Shown piece by piece: positions 13,301-25,300 of a DNA stretch of 64,000 bases. Both the position numbers and the translations under genes were made by a program. Where the stretch lies: the NCBI GenBank assembly GCA_037957365.1, contig JARHVA010000250.1, forward strand, positions 3,355,501 through 3,419,500, written 5' to 3'. The notes under the pieces are model-generated. The model did no database searches, was not told the DNA's origin, and saw nothing but the letters and a program-made list of their open reading frames with translations. The first letter of the stretch is position 1. Each line of letters starts with the position of its first letter. Origin of the DNA: Torreya grandis (Eukaryota > Streptophyta > Pinopsida > Cupressales > Taxaceae).

Positions 13301-16300
13301 TTCTAGGCAATCCTAAAATAAAATCCATGCTAATATCTTCCCATGGTCTCTCTAGAATTGGAAATGGTTGATACAACCCTGCATTCTAACTTCTCCCTTT
13401 CGTCAATTGGCAAACTCTACATTCCTAAGCATATATGCGCACATCTACAATCATTCATGACCAAGATTAATTCTCAGCCAACCGCACATGTTTTGTCACA
13501 ACCAAAATGACCTACTAAACCTTTACTATGCTTCTCCTTAATCAAATTTTTGCATATTGAACCTCTAGGTGTGACAAATTGTGCATCTCTAAACAATAAT
13601 CCTTGTTGCCCAAAATAATCTAAACAGTGCTCTATCGCCACTCACTGGTTCTACATATGCTTTCCAAGCTTCTCTGAAATCTTCATCTCCTACATAAAGT
13701 CCCTTCATATATTCAAATCCTATGACTTCCACTTGCATCTCGTTCAACAAGAGACACCTTCTACTTAACAAGTCGACAACTTTGTTTGACTTACCGCTTT
13801 TATGTTTCCATACAAATGATAAACTTTGCAAAAACTCAACCCACTTCATATGTCTTTGGTTCAACTTACCTTGACCGTTTATGAATTGCAGTGCTTGATG
13901 GTTCGCATACAACAAATAATGCCTCCACTTCTTGAGCACTTGCATTATGGCATAGAACTCCTTACCATACAATGAATACTTCTTTGCATCATTCAGTTTC
14001 TCACTAAACTAAGCTATAGGCCTACCTTCTTAATTCATCAACACTCCTATTGTTGCGCCACTTGCATCACAATCTCACTGAAATGCCTTACTAAAATATG
14101 GCAACACCAACATTGGTTGCTCAATCACTTTATTTTTCAACTATTGAAAGATGCGTTCGGCTTTTGCACTCTAAACAAACTCTTTCCTATCTTTACGCAT
14201 CATCTCAATGATTGTTGCACACATCCCACTAAAGTTCCTTATCAACTTTCTATAAAAACTCACAAGGCTATGAAAGCTTTGTGCTTTAAACGTGCTCCTT
14301 GGTGAGGGCCACTCAAGTATAACGCACACCTTTTCTAGATCCATCTTCAATCCTTCTCAAAAAATCACAAAACCCAAATATACTAACTCCTCCCTCATGA
14401 AACTACATTTCTTCAAATTTACCAACTTTTCATCTCACAACCACTGCAACACTAGTCTCAAATGCACTAGGAGTTCTTTCTTCGTTCTACTAAAAATCAA
14501 TGTCATCCAGATACACTATACATTCTCATGTAGGTGTCAACCTATATGTCGCTTTGTTTGGTAAACTCAATCCTGGAATCAAATCCATGCGATGACTTAT
14601 ACTCCTCATGGGTGGCAACCCATTTAGTAGATCATTAGAAACAATCTCTACAGACTCACTCAACATCTCCTTGACTTCGCATGGAAGTATTTTTTTTGTG
14701 CCTCTACCAACTACTTGTGCGGGCTATGGTATGAACGCATAACACTCACGTTCCATCTCTCTCAAGAATTGTTTTTGCAAAGTCAACAATATCCTTGGAC
14801 CTTTGTCCACTTCCTCGATCTTATCCTTCAAAGGAATTAAAATCTACTCCCTTCTATCCTTCACCAAAGTGTAGGCATTCGCGTGTCCATCATGTTGCAC
14901 TTGTCAAACTGCAAGGCCTTTCAAGTAAAACATGGCAAACATCCATGGGCATCATGTCCCACATGACTTCATGCTTGTATGCCCCAATCTGGAAACTTAC
15001 AGGACATTGCTCATTCACGAGACATCGATGTTCCTTCAACAACCAAGACACTAAGGATTTGGATGACTAATCCTCTTTGAAGCAAACCTTTCAACCATCA
15101 CTTGTGAAACATAAATATTTATATTGTCACCATCAAAAATCAACTTACAACACTTACCTTCAAATTTGAAAAGAGTTCTAAATAGATTCTTCCTCTGCGC
15201 AAGTCTATTCTCTTCTTTTGTTAGTTTCAACAACACACTTTTCATCACAAGATTTTCTCCCATTTCTGTTCTTCGTCATGATATACTGACGTGAAACTTT
15301 CCTCATTAGTTTGCATGAGATGCGCATTTGCATCATTTCTCTTACTGCCTTCATTGTGCACATGAGGGCACTCAAATGTTCTATGCCCAATTTCACAACA
15401 TCTGAAACATGTACCCATGAATCCTCTTCCTCCACCTCATCTGTAGTATCCTCTACTTCTAATAGGATTTCCTCTACCTATTTGCGCACTAGTAACATTG
15501 CACTGAGAACTATTGGGTTCTTCTCCTTATGCAAAGTAACCCTTGCCACTTCCACTTCCTTGTCCTCGTGCATGCAAAAACTTTATTTTCCCTCGCACTA
15601 CATCTTGTTGTCTATGGGACAACTTCTCCACTTTCAAGGCACATTGATAAGCTTCTTCAACGGATCACAACCTAATCATACCAAACTCTTCTTGAATGGA
15701 AATGCACAATCCATTCATATACCTCGAGATCTTCCCGATGTCATCTTCAACATGCTCACTCTGATGTTGAATCTATAAAACTCTTTTGTGTAATATTTCA
15801 CACTCATCTCCCTTTCTCGCAAATTTTACAACTTCTTGAATAAAGTTAACTAACAAGTATGAATTTGGCCTTCAACTTCGCAACCAGTCTATCCCTTTCT
15901 GTTTGCACATGCTCCCACCATAAGGATACATGACTCTTCAACTTTGTGTACACATGGGTTGGGATGACAAATAATAGTCATATTTATTTCTATAAAACTA
16001 GGATACAAACAAAGGTCATAACAATAGAGCCTATGAATACTTGGACGGTACAATGACAGTGCTCGAGGTGGCCGTAGATCTAGTAGAGGGCAATCTACAC
16101 TCAACAAGGCTATAGGGTTCCAAAGCCTATGCCTAAGATATGGTGTATGGCTCTAACTAGATCCCAAAGTAAATCAATGATATCGCAATGGTAACTGTTG
16201 ATGCTTAAAATTGCGCTATTTCCAACACCAACAATGGGAAGTTTCAGGAATGTGGGACTTGTGACCTGAAACGACCTCCAGATTTTAAAGAAGCTAGTTC

Positions 16301-19300
16301 TTTATCTCAAAAGTATTTTGGGAAAAATGATAGAAATTAAACAGAAACACAAATGCAACGAAAGAAAATCGAACTATGGTGATGCCCCTGAATTTAATTC
16401 GACCCTTAATTCTAAGCACAGTGAATCTATCTTTAAAATTCAATTACATTAACGAGCAAACAAGGCATGATCAATGTAAAAGATGAAAATAGATAGGATC
16501 AAAGGCTCACAACTTAGACGATTTTGCAATAACACAAAAAATATCAACAAAGGCACAGAACTCAGTCTTCTTATTAATTTTCCAGTCACATAAAAGACAC
16601 AGAGACATACACAGTTATACAAACTTTCTAACTCAAGAAAACAGAACAAAGGCAAATGATATTCCTGGTCACAACTAAAAAAATCTAAAACTTCTTGACA
16701 ATAATCTCTTGCAGAAAATTCTCTCTATCATCTGATGATGATCCTTCTGGCGACCTCTGCACCCATATTTATAGCATCAGATTAGCTCTCGATTACCCGC
16801 ACGTTCCCAATCCAACGGTCTAACTGAACTGGAAGTGTCTAACAAAAGATATTTCTTGGATCTGAAACGTTCTGTCTCCCTGTAGTTCATTGGATGAAAT
16901 AGAGACACAGGACGCTTCCCACTGTGAAACGGGCGAAGACACTTGGTGTGTTTCGCTTATTCTACTTGAAAACTTTCTCATTATTCAAAAGGCACCGGAA
17001 AATGACACTTGACAGCTTCCGAGGCACTTACCGAAGACACATGGCACTTCCCGCGTAACTTATACTCTTTATATGTCTTTGCTCAGGGGCGTTCCGTCTT
17101 TGACATCTGTCACAGTCCGTTGCTTCGAAACTTTAACAACTTACAGAAAATGGGACCCACAACACTTCTCCCCTGAGCAGCTTTAAAAAGGAGAACGGGG
17201 ACAGGTGTCGCTTTTCGCGTATTTTTAACAAATGACATGTGGCGGCTTTCGTTTTTTTCAGCTAGGGACACGTGGCGGCTTCCATTGATCTTTAGCTAGA
17301 CTGTAGAAACATTCGGAACTCATTTTAGATTCATACAAATGGTGACACTTGGCGGCTTCCGCTGACTTTAGAAATAAAACCCAGGTCCCACCACAGTCTT
17401 TACTTATCAATGAAACAAAGTGAAGATATTTCGGATGTTGACATGTGGCGGCTTTTGCTTTCTTCAGCTATGGATACGTGGCGTCTTCCGTTGCTTTTAG
17501 AAAAACATATTGGAACCTTCTGCAATTGTCATTTGGCGCCTTCCGCCTGATCCTGAGAAAAGCTTATTGAAAGAAGCTTTCAAAACTCAAAAGAAATTTG
17601 AAACACGGAGGCCAACACTTGTTACACTCCGTTGAGTTACCACGGGACACGTGGTACGTTCCGAGCAACTTACAGAGATTATAAAATGTGTCTCGGCCGC
17701 TGACACTTGGCAGCTTCCTCGCGACTTTGATACTTAGACAAAATTTAAGCAAAAGAAACTCGCGCCTGCGCTCTGGTCAAAAACTTTACTGCCTCAAAAC
17801 CGAAATGCGCAGGGACAAAACTTGGAGCGCACAACTGAAAATCAGAAAATGAAAAATGTAAAGTTTTTTACTCTACAGTTCTTGGCGACCCCAAGGACTT
17901 TTGACCTTGCTCAAAAAGAATAATCCACAAACTCCCGCATGATCAAATGTGACAAAAATCACAACTTTAGTAAGGCTGTCTGATAAACAGACCACTCATC
18001 ATCAGATAATCCCTGCTTATTTTGCAATTCGTTGAAGGCTAAATCAAAGTTAATGATATCCTTGTGTGAAAAATTCTGCAAAATATGAACTACAACCTTC
18101 AATTGAAATTCAAGCTGGGAAACGGGAATCAAAACAACTACTTCAGGCACTGATCAATCATCTCTTAAACCCTGAAAGACTGCCTGATCATTTTGCTTGG
18201 CTAACAACAAAGGTTTAATCTCATCAATCATCAACACCGTATTGCTATCAGGGAAAGGGGAGGGAAGACCCAATTGCACCAGATCTTCAATGTGTTGTTT
18301 CATGTCTTTGATTCCTTCTTTCACCACATCTAGAAGCTCTTCGCATTTAACTGTTGCGGAATTGCAATTGAGAACTTCATTCACTCTTTTGGCAGCGATC
18401 ATTTTGTCACTAATCCCTGCTGCTGATAATGTTCCATCAGTTGCATCATATAGCTTTTGTAACAGCATTTGAGAGTCAAACACTCTCAAAGAGACAGTGG
18501 ACAGAATGGCTTCAACTGAAGTCTCCACCTTTTCGCACAATTTCTGTGCATTTAGCAGAAAGGTTAAAGAGGGTCTGAGCTGAGTAATCTCCTCAGAGAT
18601 TCTTTTCCATATTGATACATAAAGCTCCTTAACCAAATTCAAAACCCCTGTATTCTTTGGCCTATTAGCCAACTCAAGTGTCAACTGTTCTGTCATTTGT
18701 CGTTCGGCTTGAAGTTGGACCTGTATAACAGCGGTATTGTTCTGCTCATTCAACAGCCTCTGTTGAAGTTGAGTGACCTGTAGCAGGCTTTCCTCTGATT
18801 TTTCCTAAAATGTTGCCTTTTCCCACCTTAAGGTTGTCACTGCATCTTTCACCTGCATTAGCCATGCTTAAAGAATCATTTTGGGCCTGAATGGCCTGGT
18901 GAGTCTGAAGAGAAACAGTATCTTGCAACTGTTTGTTGAGACTCTTTATTTCGTTATTCTTGGTATTGATTTCTATAGTCAAACTATTACAGTTTGCCTT
19001 CTCTTGGGCTAGATCAGCGTCCATCTTCTGTAGCTTCTTTGATATTTTCAAATAATCCTCAGCGACTGCAGAAGTGGATTCATTTAGCAGTTCAATCTTA
19101 TCTTGGAGTCTGAAAAGTGACATGTCTATTGCCACTGCATTCATTGTGTAATCTTCAGGCTGCATCTACTCATTTGGCTTGACTATATTAGGTGACAAAT
19201 GGGTCACCATTAGTTGCTGCTATATTGGGTCAAATTGTGACCTCATATGTGGTGTAGCTAAAGCTTTATTATCTTTCATCCTCTTTTTCTCCATCCTGGA

Positions 19301-22300
19301 TTCTCTAGCCTTCTTAGCAGTATCTGCTTGAGTTTGGAAGGTAGAAGGAGAGGCAATGTGCCCACCCGCAAAAGGATAACCTTGTGGCAAGCCATATGGA
19401 ATAGCCAAATGTTGGCTAGGGGCAATCTGAGGAAGTACTTTCTTTGGGATAGAGGGGGAAAAATGAGGCAATGATATCTCTGATTATGGATAGATGGGGC
19501 AAAATGAGAAATGGGCACAACAGAGGTGGCAGGAGAAATTATTTGGCCAGATGGAATCATCACCCCTATAGGAGAAGAGAGAGATTGAGAAGGAGAAATA
19601 ACACTCACCTGAGGAGCGACCGAAGTACTCTGTGGTTGGTGTTGTGAGGGTTCTGCTCTCTCCTCTAAATCAAGTTGAAACCTCAGCCTCTTATGTTTCC
19701 TTGGTGTTTTTTCTTCTGGCTGTGCTTCTTTCTCTTCAACATTTACCACTGCTGCTAGTGGTGATTGTGTAAAACTGGGAACTCCAAGCGCTGACACTGA
19801 TGGAAAAGCTGTTGGTGGTGAAGATACCACACTTGTTTTTCAATGGCACTGAGAGATTGGGGCCAAACAATTACAGCTACTGTAGCTGAGGTTTGCCTTG
19901 GGGTCTGCAATGTTTGACTGAATTCTGCTCTGGCTTCTGGCTCTCCACACTGTGTCTGCAAATTGCTTGTATCAGGGCTAGAGATAGGAGACAGATGACA
20001 TTCATCCCGGAGTTCCTCCCATTTCTCATCTAAATCCACATTTTCAAAAGAGTGAGTTGTCTCACAAATCTCTTGCTTATATCTCCAATAGGCTTCTATC
20101 TTCTCAATGTTCCAGTCTTTGTTCTTTAATGCTCTTCTTAAACTAGAAGTCATTCTGATTTTAGGATCAAAATCCCTTTGCTTAACATAAAAAGTTTCCC
20201 ATGACCTGTCTTCTTGAAGGGGCAAATCCGTCAATTCTACATAAAAATCAGGAATATCTTCCTTAAGATTTCTTCTGTTTTCCCAAAAGGGACGGCAACC
20301 TTATTATTCCTGACCCATGAAGTTATGAAACCATTGGGGTCATATCCCCATTTATCTTTAATTAAAGAAATACCCAGGAAGACTAGCTTTCTTAGCAACA
20401 CGATCTCAGCATCTCTGACCTCTAAGGCCATGTTGTTTGTTACCCATGGAACATCATACATTTTCTTTTTTTTCTTCCCAAAGCCATATTCATTATCTAC
20501 CATAGACCCCTGCCTGGTGACCTCTAAAAATGCTAACCTAAGGGTCAAAATCTTAAGTAGCAACACTAGTTCCCCACTAAAATCATGGACTCTAATAATA
20601 GTATGATGGGATCCAAAAAAGTAATCACAAGGAATAGTGCAATTGGTCATAAGGCTTGAGACACTTGGAAACAATCTATTTACAACCGGCTCTGAGCTCA
20701 GATGACAAAAAGCAGGGGTAACAAAAAGTTCTCAAAATTCGTATGGGTCATTGGTTTTGGACAAAATATGTGTCTATGCAGACACAGGAATGGTTCTATG
20801 TAGATCGAAGCTTGGGTCATACATATTTAGATGCATGTGTTGGGAAAAAATCCCAGAATTTTGATACAACATGAGATGAAACAGATAAGAAGAATCCCTG
20901 AAAATTCTTTTAGATTTGAACTGGGTGAATTGTTCAACCATTGAATATGCAATCTGCTCAGAGAAATCAAGCCGATACTTCTGAGTCTTGTCAACAGTTT
21001 TCAATCTGAAGAGGATGGCCATTTGTTCTTCATAGACAGTTTATCTTCTTTCATTCCAAAAATGAAAGCCATCATGGAAAGTGTATCTTGACCAGCTTGT
21101 GCAAGTTGTACTTTTACTGTTGGCAGTGTCGGCACAGTGGTATCATCATCGCCTAATTGCAATTCTGATTTCAGAAACCTCAATTGAGTATTGATGTTTG
21201 GCCATGTTTTTTGCATTTTGGCAATAGTGAGAAACGTGGCTGTCTTGTCATGATACAGGGCCAACATGTCTCTAATAGCCTTTGGTGTAATTTGCACTGT
21301 GAATGGACCCTGTTGTATGGTATTTGAGGGCGCATGAAACAATTCGGAGCATATTTCAACCAAGTTAGGGCACGGATGTACACCTGAGACAATGAATTGT
21401 GCCAGCTGGGAAGTCCATATCCTCATTGCGAATGTTTCATATTGTCCAGCCTTGGCCCTCTGAATACACCTTTGATGTGCCCCTTCTCTGAGAGTTTTGC
21501 TAGGCTTTTGAAGAATTGGGTCCATGATTCCGTCTGCAAAATCTTTCACCTTTGCTAGATCGTTTGCATAACCAACTTCAGAGATTCTAGTCCGTGGATA
21601 GATCTTTAAAGGTTGTGCAGAAGCCGAAGCATATGATTTGCTTCCGAGAAACTTATCAAAGGATTCGTAAATCTCAGACCCTTGTTGCGAAGACTGTGCT
21701 CCTTCCATATCTATATCTATACTTGTGAATAATGAACTGTGATAACAGGTATGGAACTTTGCAATAGGGAAGGCACTTTCACTAAGCAGGTTCGCTATGA
21801 ACTGAAAATTGCAGATAACAAGGATTTTTAGCAGACGCAGGAATGTTTGAGAAACTTGTAAGCTTTAACTCTTGTTATGGGGTACTTAATGACCCATCAA
21901 GTCTCGAAAATGGCATTAAAATCGGATAACCGTTAGCAAATCTTATGAAATTTTCATGGGGCAGCGAGTTAGACACGTCATGAAAGTCGCTGGGCAAGGT
22001 ACCTTGAAGAATTTAAGGATTTGGGAGATATTTAATGTGTTGAGAGTTTTGAAAATTTTGAAAAAGACTCTGGGCCGCAGCTACGTGTTCAAAGAACACT
22101 TATTTAAAAGAAAGAGCGGGAAAGAAAAACGGAAAAACAAAGCAACAAGAAAAGGGGAACTATTTAACTATAATACATTAGAGACAGCTTAACTGAAATG
22201 TTTCAACTAGATCCCATTCACAGGAATCTCTTTAAATTCGCCTTCCTTTGTTTCTAGCTCAAACGAATTTTTCTGTTTACATGCACGAATTTTATAGGGG

Positions 22301-25300
22301 CCAATCCACAATGCTTCAAATTTAGTGTGTTGACCCGGCTTGGCAGCGCTTGCATTCCATTTCAAAACAATTGAGCTTACTTTGAAATGAGGATTTGAAA
22401 TCCTTTTATCGAAGCAGTCTTTAATTATTTTTTGATGTTTTATTAATGAATCATGTGCTGCATCCCTCTTTTCTTGAACTTTCAAAATTTCAGCAAGTTT
22501 GACCTGCATGGGGCCATTTTCCTCAATTTCAATCTGTTTTATCAGTTGGATAGCAGGGATCTCCAAGCTTAGAGGTATTACAGCAGGCTTTCCATAGACC
22601 AATTTATATGGGGACATTTTCGTCACCTGCTTAGGTGTAATTCTATCAGCCCACAGTGCTATATTAAGCACTTTATGCCACTCCTTGTGATGATCAGCCC
22701 CTATTCTCTTGATGAGTCTAATCAGGTTCTTGTTAGTTGATTCTGTCAAACCATTACCCTAAAGGTAATAATTAGAAGTTTTCAAATATATTCCATGCTT
22801 TAACGCAAAGTCAGATACTTTAGACCCTAAAAATGCTTTAGCATTATCTAAAATTATGGTGTGAGGAGCCCCAAAGCGAGTAGTGATACTCCCTAGAAAG
22901 TCTAGGATCACATTTTCTGTTGCTTCTTTAAGTGGCACTGCCTCAGTCCATCTAGTGAAATAATCTATGGCAGTTAGAATCCATTTGTGACCCATACTAG
23001 ACACAGGATTTATCATTCCAATGAAGTCAAGACCCCATTGAGCAAAAGGTTCATCAACAATTATAGGAGTAAGAGGCATTGTTGCATTCCTTCTCATCCC
23101 CACATAATATTGACAAGATTGACATTTTTTAACCAGTTGATAACAGTCTATAAATAAAGTAGGCCTGAAATAACCTGTCTCACTTATCTTTATCGCTGTG
23201 GTCTTTGCAAAAAAATGTCTCCCTAAGACTCCATGATGCATTTCATGCAGTATTTTTTTAGCCTCATCTTTCTCTACGCATCTTAAAAGTTTGCCATCAG
23301 AATTTCTTTTGAAAAGAACTTGTTCAATTAAAACAAAATGGACCCCTTGCATCCAATAGTATCTCCTCTTGTTTTGAGGGAGTTCTCTTGGGTAAATCCC
23401 ATATTTCATAAAATGAACCCTGTTTGTGACCCAGGAGTTCTGATCCTCTTGTATCCTCAATACAGTTTCATTTTTCATTTCTAAATCTATTTCTTCAGGT
23501 ATCATCTTTTCAAACTCGAGTCATGTATTGGCACAACCCCTACCTCTGACTAACTTAGTGGGTTTGACCTCTACATCATATTCAAGGATCTTTGTTATTC
23601 AGTTTGCTCTTTTTTCAGTAATTTCACCCTCCATAATGTATTCTCTGACATTTGAGTGAGCCACAAGTATCAAAATCTTACTTCTTGATACTATATCCCT
23701 GAATTTCTTGAGAGCGTTTACCATAGCATATGCTTGTTTCTCCACAAAGTTGTATATGGTTTCGTATTCCCTAAGAGTCCTTGAGAGAAAGGCTATTGGA
23801 TGCTCTCCCTCCTGTCTATCATCTTTCTGTGTTAGAATAAAAACAATATTGAGCTCTCCTCCATAGACATACATTACAAAAGGCTTAGAAAAGTCTGGGT
23901 TTTAAGTACTGGGGCCGTTGAAATTGTTTTCTTGACCTCTTCAAAGGCTTGCCTTCCTTTTGTAGTCCACTTGAAAACCAGGGCTTTTTTCAACAAGAGT
24001 GTCACTGGTCTTACTAAGCCTGCAAAGTCAGATATGAACCGACTGACAAAATTAATCTTCCCAAAAAAATATTGAATTGCTTTCTTATTTGTTGGTAAGG
24101 GCAAGTTCATTATGGCTGCAACTCTCTCTAGATCTATAAAAACTCCTTTAGATACTATATGTCCCAATAATTTGCCTTGAGATACAGCAAAGATACATTT
24201 CTTAGGATTCAGGGATATTCCAAATTCTTGACATTTCTTAAAAACAGATTCTAAATGATCAACAGCATTCTTGAAAAAAATAGTAAGATCATCAAGATAA
24301 ATCAGGATGATTTTATTTATAAGTTCCCTAAATGCTACATCCATAGCTCTTTCAAAAGTGGCTCCAGCATTTGACAGGCCAAATGGCATCTTAGCATATG
24401 CAAATGTTCCCCATTTGGTGGTAAAAATAGTCTTGTATTGGTCTTCATCAGCGAACCAAATCTGATTGTATCCAGAGAAACCATCTAGCAAAGAAAATCT
24501 CTCTGATCCAGCTACAGTCTGTAGAATTTGTTCCATAGAGGGCAAGGGATAGTGATCTTTCAGAGATGCTTTATTCAAGTCTCTGTAATCTACACAGAGT
24601 CTTATGTCACCATTCTTTTTCCTGACTGGTACTAGATTTGATATCCAAGTTGAGTGTTTGATTGAAAAAATTATTTGAAAATCTAAAAGTTTCTGCAACT
24701 CATCCACCATTAGAGATTCAATCCTTGGATTTACTGGCCTCTGCTTCTGTCTGACTGACTTAGATCCTTCAGTCAGTTCTATTGTGTGTTGAATGATGTC
24801 TCTATTATATCCATGAAAGTCTTTATAGCTCCAGGCTATGACTCTATCATATCTTGTACATAAGTCAATTAGTCTTTCCCTTTCCTCTTGAGTTGCAGAA
24901 TTTCCAATTTTTAATTTTCTCCCTTCACTACCCTCTATTTCAGAATAATTTGTTTTATTTACTTGAAACATTTTCTTCTCTAGGCCTACATCTTCTGGAT
25001 CAAATAGGTTTTCTAAAGTGATCAAGCCTTTGGGAAGCTTATTATTCTTTAATTGTATAACTTGGTCTCCATATGCCTCTTCAATTTTTGGTTGCAATTG
25101 ATCAATGAATTCCCCTGATTGTTGCAAGAATGAGAGTACCTGAGAATCATTTTCAAATACTTGCCAATTCTCATCGTTGTCTGGAATAGTTGGTCTTACT
25201 ATAACTTTTACTAACTCATTGTTAACTAATAAGCCAGTTGCTGGATCAAACTGTGAGCCAATCTGTGCCATCCTATCAGTTTCAGAATTTTGGGTTCTAG

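Noticed and set aside
20214..20606. Plus-strand frame of 130 residues in element B
   Set aside because: Shadow of the minus-strand extra open frame; no domain and inconsistent with the orientation of the element.
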